DNA from: Leptospira ilyithenensis
Lineage (GTDB): Bacteria > Spirochaetota > Leptospiria > Leptospirales > Leptospiraceae
Reading direction: 5' to 3'
Assembly: GCF_004771005.1 (NCBI RefSeq)
Contig: NZ_RQHV01000061.1
Span: 620,001 to 684,000, forward strand
Length of the DNA stretch: 64,000 bases
Below, in pieces: positions 28,283-38,279 of this stretch (positions are counted from its first letter, which is position 1; the number at the start of each line of letters is the position of its first letter). Position numbers and translations under genes: made by a program. The notes under the pieces were generated by a model. That model worked only from the letters and a program-made list of their open reading frames with translations. It searched no databases and had not been told where the DNA came from.

Positions 28283-28927
28283 ATGGGCCAAAAGATCAAT
28301 CCTGACTTTCTGAATGAAATCAAAAATGCTACGAACCATGCAATACTCCATCCTAAAAAAAGCCAAGAAGAGGATTCCATCTTAGAAGCATTGGGAATCG
28401 ATGAAGAATCCATTTTAGGAATGACTCTGAAATATACCGCAGGTATTTCAGTTTATCACGGATGGGTGCGTCTGTTTGGCGGTGAATCATCGGAATTTAC
28501 GGATTCGATCTCCGATTGGAACGATATCAACGATTCCGAACAGGTTTTTATCGAAGACGCGCTTCTGGTCGGCTATGATCTATTAGGTGGTTTTTTTGCT
28601 GTAAATACGGGCGCCTTCGAAGACGAAGACGGTATGGTTTATTATTTTGCACCGGATACTCTCCTTTGGGAAAGCACTGAGCTCGACTATAACGATTTTT
28701 TCCATTGGTGTCTTTACGGAGATATTGAAGACTACTATAAACCTTATTTTTGGAAGTCCTTTGCCGCAGATTGTGAAGTTTTAAAAGCAAATCAAGGATT
28801 TCAATTCGACCCCCCTGTTTATGAACTGGAAGAAGAAGATATTGATTCCTTGAAACGCAATGTAGTGAGTTTGCGAGATCTTTGGGAACTGACCACAGTA
28901 GAGGACGAAGAAATTGAAGAAGATTAA
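28283..28927 (+). CDS. DUF2625 family protein
   Basis: 214 residues, strongly acidic. The segment VYHGWVRLFGGESSEFTDSISDWN (about 53-76) and the following LLVGYDLLGGFFAVNTGAFE...VYYFAPDTLLWESTELDYNDFFHWCLYGD fit the DUF2625 pattern (HGWLRxxGSG, WN, GGFFAxNGG, YFAPDTLxWE). The function is not known. No signal peptide or membrane segment is seen, so it is probably cytoplasmic. It is isolated between direct repeats and may be a recent arrival. Confidence 0.75.
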   Translation: MGQKINPDFLNEIKNATNHAILHPKKSQEEDSILEALGIDEESILGMTLKYTAGISVYHGWVRLFGGESSEFTDSISDWNDINDSEQVFIEDALLVGYDLLGGFFAVNTGAFEDEDGMVYYFAPDTLLWESTELDYNDFFHWCLYGDIEDYYKPYFWKSFAADCEVLKANQGFQFDPPVYELEEEDIDSLKRNVVSLRDLWELTTVEDEEIEED

Positions 28928-28935
28928 CCTTTACC

Positions 28936-29247
28936 TTAGAAAGATTTTTTCCATTCTTTTCCTTCTTTCAGGAGAAAATCTTTCCCAGTTTCCAAAGCAT
29001 CATAATTTTTGAGCTTTATTATATGCATACGTTGGAATCGGGCTTTATCTGTAATCGAATCCATTTTTCTTAAGAAAAAAGAGAATCCCCATCTTTTTAT
29101 ATGTTGTACCGAGCCTAAAGGATAAATTTGGTGTCTTAATTCATCTTCTATACGCAGATTTTTTCCTTTTGCATGATCCGTTATCGCTCTAAAATCAATT
29201 CCTTGTTCTAACAAAAACAAAACTATATCCGAATAATATCCGAGCAT
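28936..29247 (-). CDS. Hypothetical protein, 103 residues
   Basis: An open frame of 103 codons with plausible protein composition (GIDFRAITDHAKGKNLRIEDELRHQIYPLGSVQHIKRWGF) and no match I can name. It has no visible ribosome site before the ATG at 29247. The start codon lies inside the second copy of a 25-bp repeat, so the frame may be the truncated 3' part of a longer gene. Treat as uncertain. Confidence 0.35.
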   Translation of the reverse strand: MLGYYSDIVLFLLEQGIDFRAITDHAKGKNLRIEDELRHQIYPLGSVQHIKRWGFSFFLRKMDSITDKARFQRMHIIKLKNYDALETGKDFLLKEGKEWKKSF

Positions 29248-29252
29248 ACAAA
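29228..29252 (+). repeat. 25-bp direct repeat, copy 2
   Basis: TCCGAATAATATCCGAGCAT followed by ACAAA; 23 of 25 bases match 28141-28165 in the same orientation, 1.09 kb away. It spans the start of the 103-residue frame. Confidence 0.5.
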
Positions 29253-29377
29253 TAAACGCAGTTAATCTACGATTTTACAAACTAATCGTCTTTATCTCAT
29301 TAAAGTCAGAAAAAGATTTTATCAATGTTTTTTATGCGAAAAAAATTAAGGAAGGCACAATAGATTATTTTAGCGGA

Positions 29378-32371
29378 TTATTTACCAAATGTTCTTTTGC
29401 GCCAAATCAATGCTACTTTCTCTTCCAGAGTCTTCCAAATTTTCTTTGTAAGATCCCACAAAAGTAAAACCATATCTTGGTTCTCGTATTTCCGATTCCA
29501 TTCCCTAGTTATCCTTTCCTGGCCGAAGAGACAGAAACAGAAAAGCAGAATGGCGCTGAAAATATGGACTAGGCTGATCAGAGAAGCATCGGAGATTATA
29601 ATAAAAGGAATAAACAAAGACACAAAATATAAAACAGGATACTGCGTTAGGTGGTATTTACTTTCCAATAAAAAAATACCGAAAAGATGACCTATTCCGA
29701 GACCAATGAGAAATGGAAGGTAGATGACACTCGAAAAGAAAAACTTCCATAGAAATATGCTAAAGAAAAGGGGGGCGATCATTTTCCATATATATGATTT
29801 TGATTTTTTCAAATTACCTGTTAACGCAAAGAAAATCAAAGGATTCAACCAAAGTAGGTTTAAAAAAATAACCTTCTGAAAAAAGTCAGATCCGAAAAAA
29901 CCTTTATCTTCCTCATCACTGAGTTCTACCCGATATCCTTCCGGAAGAGACGAATCCATAACCGTATCGATCAACCCTCCCAGTTCCGATCCGGAACTGC
30001 CTTCCATCTTTACGGCAAACGAAAGGGATCTGGAACGGTTTTTGTGATATATCTTTTGCGGAACAAGTGCCTCTTTGGGATGAACCAATTCCGAAATAGG
30101 TACAAATCGTCCCGATCCGTTTTTAATTCTAATTTCACTCAAGTGATCGGAAGACTTGCGATACTCTTCCGCATAACGCACTCTAATATCGACTTCCCTA
30201 TCCTGATCCAGATATTTCGTTGCCACTCCGCCCTGTATCGCCAAACGCAAATTATCTCCAAATTCGTAAAACTTCATATCGGAAAGTTCGAACTTATAAG
30301 GATTATAATTCAATTGTAACTCTTCGCGGGAAGGTTTGAACCGCAAAACCGATTCAGCCACACCATTCATTGATTTTGCTTTCTCGGCAATCCTGCTTAC
30401 ATATTTTTCCAAATCCTTGATATCATAACCGATGACGTCAAATGCAACTTCCTTGAAAAATTTGGAGTCTTCATCGGAAGAAAAATAAAGAAATCCGTCG
30501 TCGGTAGATCCGATCGAGGCTTTCAGAGAGGAAAGAAAGTCCCTATCGGGAAAATTTCCGTCGTCTAACTTAATCAAAAGTAACGAATGAGCCGGATCTA
30601 TTTTGCTGATTACTTCTTTTACACCCGTAACAGAAAGGATTTTCTTTTCTGCTGATAAGGTGATTTGGCTTGTATGTTGAAAGGAAGTTCCGGGCGGAAA
30701 TTCAAGGAAAGCAATCACTTCCTTTTTATCCGAATCAATGGAATATTTCAAACTTGAAGAGAATAAAGTATAAATACCAAGCAAAATAAGAAAGACAATA
30801 CTCACCGGATACAAGTAAATATTGGTAAAAAGAGAATCCTCCGTTTTCTTTCTCCAGTCCAAACCCTTTTTAATCAAAAAATTACAGATAAGATCATAAT
30901 ACCTGATAAAGTAACGATTCTCTTTATAAATCCATCGAAAGAAAAAAGTATCTTTGAAATTAATATAAAAAACAGGAAACAGTATATAACTTGAAATCAC
31001 GGAAAAACAAATGGCAAAAACAAACTCGAACCAAAACATAAAGATCCCCTTAGAGAGTAACAGAAAAACAACGGAAACACCAAATATAATAACGAGCATT
31101 AGGCTGAATTTATAATAACCGAAATGATATATATCCTTCTTTTGAAATCGATAAACACGAAGAACAAACATACCCCAAAAAATTTGCCCGATGATAAATC
31201 CGTAGGAAAAGGCCAAACTTAAATCAAAACGACCGATACCGACTGCCAATGAAAAAATAAACCAGGAAGTAGGAACACTCATCAGGTAAAAAGGGAAAAA
31301 CCTTTTGAAATTCGCATTTCTATAAAAAAATAGTAAGACTAGTAAAATGATAAAAAGACCTGAAATCATTAGGGAGCGAATGGTATTTACTAAAAAAGAG
31401 GCTTCATCCTGAGTCACGATCACTTCCAACTTTCCCTTTATTTTAGAAGAGAATATCGACCTGATTTGCCCGGATATCTTTAATATATCACTTGTTTGGT
31501 TGTTGTATATAAAAACAGATACCCTTTCCTCTGCGTTCAAACGGGCACCTACTTCGTCATCCCTCGGTTCCAAAGATACTTTCGCAACGTCATGCAAAAA
31601 CACCACTTTACCGAAGGAATCGACTACCAAAGGAATATTTCTTAACGCATAAAGATCGGAAAATTTGCTATTTGCAAACACGGAACTGTCTCTGTTGGAT
31701 ACACGGATGTTACCCAATGAAAAGTTCGCATTCCAATCTTGAATCTTGTTTACGATGTCTCTTAGATTAAGAGTGTAAGCTTCCAGTTGTTTTGCATCAC
31801 AGGCAACTAAGATTTCGCGAATTCTGCCTCCCGCTACGATCACCTGACTCACTCCTTCGATGTTTTCCAATTCCGCCTTATAAGTCTTTTCAACTAACTC
31901 ACGAAGCTCATCCTGAGTTAGTCCTTCATTATAAAAAGTTGCTACCATGGCGGGAGAATTGCCCGGATCAAATCGATACACCATGGGCTTATGAACTTCC
32001 CTAGGAAATTGATAAGAGATCAAATCTATCTTTTCCCTGATTTCCAAAGCCTTTGTTTTTAAATCCAAGTTTCTTTCCATTTGGATTTGAATGACGGACT
32101 TGCCCGATTCGGAAATGGATCGGATTTCTTTGATTCCTCCTACTGTAGAAATGATTTTCTCAATGGGAGTCGTGATGACTTCTTCCGTTTGGTATGCGTC
32201 AAAGCCGGATGCATCCACCCGAATGGCAATCCCGGGATAAATTTCCTTTCTGCTTAAGGAAAATTTGATTTCCTGAAAAGACAAAACACCGAATAAAGTA
32301 AGTCCCAATGCAAACATCAAACATAGAATAGGTCTTTCCTCTATGGAGAGTATGATCTTTGATTTTTTCAT
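29378..32371 (-). CDS. RND efflux transporter subunit, apparently lacking the proton relay
   Basis: 997 residues with RND topology: TM1 near the N-terminus, a large periplasmic loop with porter-domain motifs (YPGIAIRVDASG, GVSQVIVAGGRIREI), TM2-6 in the middle, a second periplasmic loop and TM7-12. In TM4, where active pumps carry one or two Asp, the sequence is SYGFIIGQIFWGMFVLR with no acid. In TM10 the Lys/Asp position reads GLGIGHLFGIFLLES. It therefore looks unable to move protons alone. It overlaps the upstream RND gene by 4 bp and is the last gene of the eight-gene operon. A mixed trimer with its neighbour is the likely form. Confidence 0.82.
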   Translation of the reverse strand: MKKSKIILSIEERPILCLMFALGLTLFGVLSFQEIKFSLSRKEIYPGIAIRVDASGFDAYQTEEVITTPIEKIISTVGGIKEIRSISESGKSVIQIQMERNLDLKTKALEIREKIDLISYQFPREVHKPMVYRFDPGNSPAMVATFYNEGLTQDELRELVEKTYKAELENIEGVSQVIVAGGRIREILVACDAKQLEAYTLNLRDIVNKIQDWNANFSLGNIRVSNRDSSVFANSKFSDLYALRNIPLVVDSFGKVVFLHDVAKVSLEPRDDEVGARLNAEERVSVFIYNNQTSDILKISGQIRSIFSSKIKGKLEVIVTQDEASFLVNTIRSLMISGLFIILLVLLFFYRNANFKRFFPFYLMSVPTSWFIFSLAVGIGRFDLSLAFSYGFIIGQIFWGMFVLRVYRFQKKDIYHFGYYKFSLMLVIIFGVSVVFLLLSKGIFMFWFEFVFAICFSVISSYILFPVFYINFKDTFFFRWIYKENRYFIRYYDLICNFLIKKGLDWRKKTEDSLFTNIYLYPVSIVFLILLGIYTLFSSSLKYSIDSDKKEVIAFLEFPPGTSFQHTSQITLSAEKKILSVTGVKEVISKIDPAHSLLLIKLDDGNFPDRDFLSSLKASIGSTDDGFLYFSSDEDSKFFKEVAFDVIGYDIKDLEKYVSRIAEKAKSMNGVAESVLRFKPSREELQLNYNPYKFELSDMKFYEFGDNLRLAIQGGVATKYLDQDREVDIRVRYAEEYRKSSDHLSEIRIKNGSGRFVPISELVHPKEALVPQKIYHKNRSRSLSFAVKMEGSSGSELGGLIDTVMDSSLPEGYRVELSDEEDKGFFGSDFFQKVIFLNLLWLNPLIFFALTGNLKKSKSYIWKMIAPLFFSIFLWKFFFSSVIYLPFLIGLGIGHLFGIFLLESKYHLTQYPVLYFVSLFIPFIIISDASLISLVHIFSAILLFCFCLFGQERITREWNRKYENQDMVLLLWDLTKKIWKTLEEKVALIWRKRTFGK

Positions 32372-35300
32372 CGGTAATGGGAAGTTACATTTTTATTGAA
32401 TTTATAAAATAACAAAGGTATTACAAAAAGAGAAAGCAAGGTAGAAGTAAAAAGCCCGCTAACAACGACTACTCCCAAGGGAGCTTGGAATTCGGAACCT
32501 TTTCCGAGTTCAAAAACAATAGGGAGCATACCTAGAATGGTAGTCGTATTGTTCATGATCACCGGTTTGAAGACTGCTTCGCTACTCGCCAAAATAGCCG
32601 CCAGACGGTCATTCTTCTCCTCCAAGAACAAACGGTAGTATTCAAAAAACAAAGAAGCATTGTCCACAACAACTCCCATAAGCAGGATAAATCCCATAAA
32701 CGAACTTATATTAAGCGACTTTCCTCCCAATATCAAGGCAGGAAAAGTTCCTATAAAAATCAATGGAACGGAAAAAAGCATAAGAAACGAAGAAGAATAA
32801 GACTCGAATTGAGCGGATAACAACATATAGATCAAAAGTAGTGCCAAGAGAAAGGAAAAAATCACTTCCCTAAAAGAAGCATCTATATCTTCCTCTTCTC
32901 CGGCAAACTGAAGTTTGACTCCTTCAGGCAGCTCCCATTTCTGAATCATGGATTTGATATCGGATTCTGCTCTTGTCAAACTCGGATCCAAACTGACATC
33001 AATCGGATTGATACGGAAATTTCCACGTCGCATAATGGATGATAGATTTTTTTCCTCTTGTATCTCTACGAATTGTTCCAAGCTGATATTATCTCCGGAA
33101 GGTGTTCGGATTTTCAAACGTCTCAGTTTTTCCAGAGTGTTTGTATATTTTTTGTCCATACCAATCCGAATGTTGGTTTCCATTCCAGCAATTTTCATTG
33201 AGGAAGAAGTCAAACCTTTCAAAGCAATCCTTACGAAAGTCGATACTCCCGCATTGGTCAATCCGTATCTGGACATTTTCACCTGATTGAATTTCAAATG
33301 GTATTCCGTATTCTTTGTCTCCATTCCTAGCTTCACTTCCAAAACGCTAGGTTTGGAAAGTAATCGGCTCTTTGCTTTTATCCCGAACTCCTGAATGGAT
33401 TCCAAATCATTTCCGATCAAAAGGAATTGAAGAAATCCTTTTTTTTGACCCAAAAGGTCACCGAGCATATTATCCCTTGTATTGAATACGATCTCGTAAC
33501 TCGGATCAATCACCAATTTCTTTCTAAACGCACTTATAAAATCGGAAGTTCTTATATCCTTGTCTTCTTGCAGCACAACCCGAAGGGATGCTTTGTTCGG
33601 ATCGACAATCGCATTCGGATTGATCTTCAGATCATCTTCTTCACCGCCGATATTTGTGACGACTCGGGCTACTTTTTTATCTTTCAAGAGTTCTCCTTCC
33701 AGATAAGAAACAAAATCCGACATCGCAGGAAGATCCGTTCCACGCGGTAACGAAACTACCATTTCAAATTCGCCTGTATCAACTTTCGGCAAAAACTCCT
33801 TTTGAATGAAAGGAATCAAGGTAAAACTGAAGACAAGCAAAGCAACGATTGCCAACAAATAAATGTTAGGAGTCGCAATCATTTCCTTAAGAAAGGAATG
33901 ATATCCTTTGATCAGTTTTTCTTCATCATAAATCTGAAACTTGCTTTTTTTGGAAGTTAATGTTTTTCGCGATTTATACAAAAAAGAAGCCGCAAGCGGA
34001 ATGAAAGTCAAAGAAACGATAAGACTCATAGATAATGTGACTACAATTGCCAGAGCCATTTCGGAGAATACGATTCCCAAAGTGCTCTTCAGAAAAGTGA
34101 TTGGCAAAAATACGATAATCGTAGTCAATGTTGCGGATAGAATGGAAGTAGAGACTTCCTTGCCGCCATCCAAGATAGCTTTTGTTAGTTGGCTACCCAA
34201 TAACAAATTTCTTTCGATTGCGGAAAGCACTACGTTACTAGAGTCAAAGAGCATACCCACTCCCAAAGCGAGGCCCCCAAGGCTCATCATGTTAAAACTG
34301 ATACCTGCAAATTTAAACACAAGAAAGCTGGGAAAGAGTGTCACGGGAATGGCAAGAAGCAAGAGGCTCGGACTTTGTAAGTTTTTTAAAATGATCAGTA
34401 ACGCAAGGAAAGCAAGTACGGCACCTATGATTAAACTTAAGAACAGATTATTAATGGATTGTTTGATAAAATCGGATTCATCATAAACAACTTCCAAAGA
34501 AATTTCCTTTTTAAATTGGGTTTGGATAAACGACAGAGCGTTGGAAACATTTTCGGCGATCTGAACCGAGTTTTTGCCAGGCTCCTTATAAATATAAGCA
34601 ACAATACATTCTTTTCCGTTGTAGCGGGCAAGACCTCTTCTGTCCCGAAAACGTTCTTTCACATTACTGAAATCCGAAATATAAACGGGACCCGCCCCTT
34701 CATTGAAAAAGGCAATCGTACCGCCTACTTCCTCCGTGGAAGCGTATTCGCCTATGGCACGAACCAGTAAGTCCTTTTTACCAAATGGCAACTGACCCGC
34801 AGGATAATTTTTATTATTAATGGAAATCAGAGAGCGCAAATCCTGCGGAGAAATCCGAAATGAATTCATTCGCTCAGGATCGATTTCTATAAATACTTCC
34901 TTTTGGTATCCCCCGGAAATCTGAACTGCGGCAACTCCGTCCACACGATCCAAATATACTTTCAGGTTTTCCTCGACAAACTGGCGTAAGTTGTGTTCGT
35001 CTGACAAACCGTTGGAAAAAAATACGATTTCCATAAAGGAGGATTTGTTCGGGTCGAATCTGGAAATCAAAGGTTTGCTTGCGTCTTGCGGCAAAAAGTC
35101 CCGGATCAAATCCAATTTTTCACGAACTTCCACCAAAGAAAAATGAATATCCGTTCCGTTTTTAAAACTCAAATGAACAAACGAATAACCTTCGATGGAT
35201 TCCGATTCCACCTTCACAACACCTTGGATCGTACCGACAACTTCCGAGATAGGTTTAGTAATCAGATTTTCCATTTCTGCAGGTGAAGCATTGGAATAGG

Positions 35301-35454
35301 TAGTTATAATCGATAGTCTCGGAAATTCAATATTGGGAAGTAATCCGATAGGAATGTCTCTTAAGGACAGTGCCCCAAAAATAAGAAAGCCACCGTAAAC
35401 CATACTGGTGGCAACCTTTCTTTTTAAGATAAATTTCTGAATGGCTTCAATCAT
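32368..35454 (-). CDS. RND efflux transporter subunit (proton-coupled)
   Basis: 1028 residues, standard RND length. The N-terminal porter motif is LPNIEFPRLSIITTY, with VVKVESESIEGYSFVHLSF. TM4 reads LALGVGMLFDSSNVVLSAIE, keeping the first of the two relay Asp, and TM10 reads ILLMGVVVDNASLFFEYY with an Asp. The sequence is nearest the HAE/HME-like groups of AcrB homologues. It sits in the inner membrane and exports substrate to a TolC channel by proton antiport. It overlaps both neighbours by 4 bp (membrane fusion gene upstream, second RND gene downstream), so stoichiometric synthesis is likely. Confidence 0.92.
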   Translation of the reverse strand: MIEAIQKFILKRKVATSMVYGGFLIFGALSLRDIPIGLLPNIEFPRLSIITTYSNASPAEMENLITKPISEVVGTIQGVVKVESESIEGYSFVHLSFKNGTDIHFSLVEVREKLDLIRDFLPQDASKPLISRFDPNKSSFMEIVFFSNGLSDEHNLRQFVEENLKVYLDRVDGVAAVQISGGYQKEVFIEIDPERMNSFRISPQDLRSLISINNKNYPAGQLPFGKKDLLVRAIGEYASTEEVGGTIAFFNEGAGPVYISDFSNVKERFRDRRGLARYNGKECIVAYIYKEPGKNSVQIAENVSNALSFIQTQFKKEISLEVVYDESDFIKQSINNLFLSLIIGAVLAFLALLIILKNLQSPSLLLLAIPVTLFPSFLVFKFAGISFNMMSLGGLALGVGMLFDSSNVVLSAIERNLLLGSQLTKAILDGGKEVSTSILSATLTTIIVFLPITFLKSTLGIVFSEMALAIVVTLSMSLIVSLTFIPLAASFLYKSRKTLTSKKSKFQIYDEEKLIKGYHSFLKEMIATPNIYLLAIVALLVFSFTLIPFIQKEFLPKVDTGEFEMVVSLPRGTDLPAMSDFVSYLEGELLKDKKVARVVTNIGGEEDDLKINPNAIVDPNKASLRVVLQEDKDIRTSDFISAFRKKLVIDPSYEIVFNTRDNMLGDLLGQKKGFLQFLLIGNDLESIQEFGIKAKSRLLSKPSVLEVKLGMETKNTEYHLKFNQVKMSRYGLTNAGVSTFVRIALKGLTSSSMKIAGMETNIRIGMDKKYTNTLEKLRRLKIRTPSGDNISLEQFVEIQEEKNLSSIMRRGNFRINPIDVSLDPSLTRAESDIKSMIQKWELPEGVKLQFAGEEEDIDASFREVIFSFLLALLLIYMLLSAQFESYSSSFLMLFSVPLIFIGTFPALILGGKSLNISSFMGFILLMGVVVDNASLFFEYYRLFLEEKNDRLAAILASSEAVFKPVIMNNTTTILGMLPIVFELGKGSEFQAPLGVVVVSGLFTSTLLSLFVIPLLFYKFNKNVTSHYR

Positions 35455-36962
35455 TGAAGTTTGGGCGTGATCAGTATTCCGTCAAACAACCGACTGATGG
35501 AACTGAGAGCGATCGAATCGCCTTCTTCCAGCCCGTCCAAAATCTCAACTTTATCCTCTTTTTTCGCACCTAGTTTCACCTGTTTTTTATAAGCTCGCTT
35601 GTTGCGAACAACGAAAATAAATGCGTCCGTCTCATTCAATGCAATGAGAGAAGTCAGAGGAACAAATATGGATTTTTCTTCCTTGCCGGTAATCACCTCA
35701 CACCTAACAAACATTCCTGGCTTAAGCAGGGAATGTTGATTGTCAAGTTGGATCTTTACTTCCGCCGTATGCGTTTTACTGTCAACAAAAGGACTGATTC
35801 TCTTTACCGTGCCACGGTATGTTTTGTCAGGGGAAACATCGGCCTTTATATCTGCTTTTAAACCGACTTTCAGTTTGAAGAGATCTCCTTCATTTACGGA
35901 AAAAGCAACATAAACGGATTTCACCGAAATAACGGTTAAGATAGGAAGACTTCCTCCACTCCCCGCATTGACCAATTCTCCCGCAGTTCTGTTGATTTTT
36001 GCGACGACACCGTTTAACGGAGAATAAAGGATTGATTCCTTAATCAGCATCTCTGTAGTTTGCAAATTGACTTCGGCCGCTTTTAGATTCCGAAAAGCCA
36101 CTTCCTGCTCAGAGGCCTCTATCTTTGTATTGATTTTTTTCAATACTTCGTTTTTTTCCTTTCTGTCGGCAGGAACAGCCAATCCTTCCGCTTGTATATC
36201 CTCATCCCGGATTCCTACGAGAACCATATCTAAATCGCGTTTCGCATTACTAACATTAATTTCACGGGTATTCAACTCAAGGCGAAGGTTTGCCATTTCC
36301 TCTTCCGTGATTACTTTGTTTTCCAAAAGGATTTCTTTTTTCTTAATCACTTCCTGAAACCTTTCGAGTTCCGCGATTGCTTTATTATAAAGATTGATTC
36401 TTTTGTCGGCTTCGCCCAGTTTGATTTCCAAATTCCGTTTAGCAATTGCTAGTTTATCACCGGAAAGACGATACAATGCCTGAGAGGATTCTAAAGCGGC
36501 TTTTTGTTTGGCAAGATCGAGTTCAAAAGTCAAACTATCGAGCTTTGCCAATTTCTGTCCTTGCGAAACGGAATCACCTTCGTTTACAAAGGTTTTTTCC
36601 AATCTTCCGCTTACTTTCGAGTATATCTCCACTTTTTCAATCGGTTCTAAAAGTGCCGAGTAGGATAGAACGGGGGTATTGCTCTCTTCTTTTATGTTTA
36701 ATAATTCGACGGCCAAACTTCCTTCTTCGCTCAAACCTTCTTCGGAATCTTTCTTTTCCTCTTTTTTGAATTTTTCGTAATAGCTGACGAGGGAAAGTTT
36801 AGGCGAATAAAACATCCTGTTAAAAAAAGGAACTTTCGCCCTCAAATCCCCCCAAGTCAGATTGCTATATCCGATCGACAGTCCAAGATATATAAGTGCA
36901 CTGATAACTATCTTGGAGAAAAAAGGAATCTTAGTTAGAAAATCAAACCTTTCCTTTAGCAT
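35451..36962 (-). CDS. RND membrane fusion (periplasmic adaptor) protein
   Basis: 503 residues. A single N-terminal TM (ISALIYLGLSIGYSNL) anchors it. A long acidic/lysine-rich linker follows, then the lipoyl half-motif VNEGDSVSQGQKLAKLDS near residue 125. A long coiled-coil hairpin spans about 140-300. Then come the second lipoyl half SPLNGVVAKINRTAGELVNAG and beta-barrel and proximal domains (KPGMFVRCEVITGKEEKSIFVP). The hairpin is longer than in AcrA. It bridges the RND pump and the outer membrane channel. It starts 3 bp after the upstream membrane gene. Confidence 0.9.
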   Translation of the reverse strand: MLKERFDFLTKIPFFSKIVISALIYLGLSIGYSNLTWGDLRAKVPFFNRMFYSPKLSLVSYYEKFKKEEKKDSEEGLSEEGSLAVELLNIKEESNTPVLSYSALLEPIEKVEIYSKVSGRLEKTFVNEGDSVSQGQKLAKLDSLTFELDLAKQKAALESSQALYRLSGDKLAIAKRNLEIKLGEADKRINLYNKAIAELERFQEVIKKKEILLENKVITEEEMANLRLELNTREINVSNAKRDLDMVLVGIRDEDIQAEGLAVPADRKEKNEVLKKINTKIEASEQEVAFRNLKAAEVNLQTTEMLIKESILYSPLNGVVAKINRTAGELVNAGSGGSLPILTVISVKSVYVAFSVNEGDLFKLKVGLKADIKADVSPDKTYRGTVKRISPFVDSKTHTAEVKIQLDNQHSLLKPGMFVRCEVITGKEEKSIFVPLTSLIALNETDAFIFVVRNKRAYKKQVKLGAKKEDKVEILDGLEEGDSIALSSISRLFDGILITPKLQ

Positions 36963-36965
36963 TAG

Positions 36966-37646
36966 TTAGGCTGTAATGACCCCGAAAACAAAATAACAAA
37001 TAAGAAACAAAGGAACAAGCCAAGTCAAACTCGCCCTTCTTTTGTTTTGGGCAAAATATTTATTAGATGCTTTCGTAAAAATTCTAGTGGAAAGATATAT
37101 CCCGATTCCGAATAGAATCATCCAAGCAGCAATCAGCAAACTGAATAGAACGTATCCGATCTGCGGGCTGAAAGGAAAAACGGAGTTCACTATGAGCACG
37201 ATAAACAAGATTGTGATCAAACCCGTCGTTGAATGAAGGCAAATCCCGAAATGAGCTAGAAACGACCGGCTTTCGGATTCCAAAAATTTAGCCAAATAGT
37301 AGCTAAACACTGTTATATAAAATATAAATAGAGCCAAAGCAGAGAAAATATAGGCTACGTTGAATGGGTAAGAATTTAGCAAATAACTTAATCCGGAATT
37401 TCCTTTGGCATCAAACTCTATCTTAAGTGCTTCATTCAATTTGCTATAATAAGGGTATGCGCACAAAAAAACCAAAAAATAAAAAAACATATATGCGCAT
37501 GAAAAATACAGAAAGTATCTCAGTCCGATATGAAAAACTTCCTTAGGGCTTGTATTTTTGTCATACTCAATGACCGGATTTTTAACAATATTCTTCCAAT
37601 AGAGAATATGATATGCGGGGGAAACGATTTTCTTTAAAAAACTCAT
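36966..37646 (-). CDS. Five-TM membrane protein (YIP1-like) in the RND operon
   Basis: 226 residues with about five hydrophobic segments after a soluble N-terminus (YHILYWKNIVKNPVIEYDKN). The pattern of an N-terminal W-x-N-I-V-K-N-P segment followed by five TM helices resembles bacterial YIP1-domain proteins; this is a weak resemblance. The function is unknown. It lies between the TPR lipoprotein and the adaptor with gaps of 3 bp on both sides, so it is made with the pump and may assist its assembly. Confidence 0.55.
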   Translation of the reverse strand: MSFLKKIVSPAYHILYWKNIVKNPVIEYDKNTSPKEVFHIGLRYFLYFSCAYMFFYFLVFLCAYPYYSKLNEALKIEFDAKGNSGLSYLLNSYPFNVAYIFSALALFIFYITVFSYYLAKFLESESRSFLAHFGICLHSTTGLITILFIVLIVNSVFPFSPQIGYVLFSLLIAAWMILFGIGIYLSTRIFTKASNKYFAQNKRRASLTWLVPLFLICYFVFGVITA

Positions 37647-37649
37647 ACT

Positions 37650-38279
37650 TTACTTCCTTCTATTTTTACTTTGCGGGCTTTGCTTGATTATGATGGTCGG
37701 CTGTTTTGAGGTTTCGCGATCTTTGCTACTTGAATAGACCTTTCCGTATATTAAGTTGAGTTCCTGCTTTGCTAACAAAATCTGATCTTCCTGACCGATT
37801 GCTTTGTCATATGACAGGATGGCATCGGATATTTTTCCCATCTTTGCATTGATTTTGCCGGAGATAATCAGTAAATCCAAATTGGAACTGTCTACCAACA
37901 ACAATTCATCAACAAGAGCAAGTAGTGTTTTGCGATCCTTTCCGGAGGCATACCCCGCTTTCAATTTCCAGAGTTTAGCTTGAAAGCCCAAAATAGGATC
38001 GTCCAGAACATCTTCCAATCGTTCTTCCGCCTTAGCAAAATTTCCTTTATAAAATTCAATTTTGGCCAAATAAAGAGGGGTGTCCGAATAATGCGAATCT
38101 TCCTTATCAACCTGGGTAAGATAATTTAAAGCCGAATCCAAATCGCCACTGGCATATTCGTCCTTGCCTGCCAAATAATTTTTCTCCAAAGTCTCACTGT
38201 CGGAGCAAGAAAAAATAACACTCAAAGATAAAAAACAACAGAGGAAAACAAAACTCCGGACTGCCATTTTAGTTATCAC
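37650..38279 (-). CDS. TPR-containing lipoprotein in the RND operon
   Basis: 209 residues. The signal peptide and lipobox are FLCCFLSLSVIFSCSDSE, with Cys near residue 26. Three to four TPR-like helical pairs follow (YLAGKDEYASGDLDSALNYL; LYLAKIEFYKGNFAKAEERL; SGKINAKMGKISDAILSYDKAI). A basic tail ends the protein. TPR lipoproteins often serve as scaffolds for envelope complexes. The start overlaps the upstream lipoprotein gene by 11 bp. Confidence 0.75.
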   Translation of the reverse strand: MITKMAVRSFVFLCCFLSLSVIFSCSDSETLEKNYLAGKDEYASGDLDSALNYLTQVDKEDSHYSDTPLYLAKIEFYKGNFAKAEERLEDVLDDPILGFQAKLWKLKAGYASGKDRKTLLALVDELLLVDSSNLDLLIISGKINAKMGKISDAILSYDKAIGQEDQILLAKQELNLIYGKVYSSSKDRETSKQPTIIIKQSPQSKNRRK

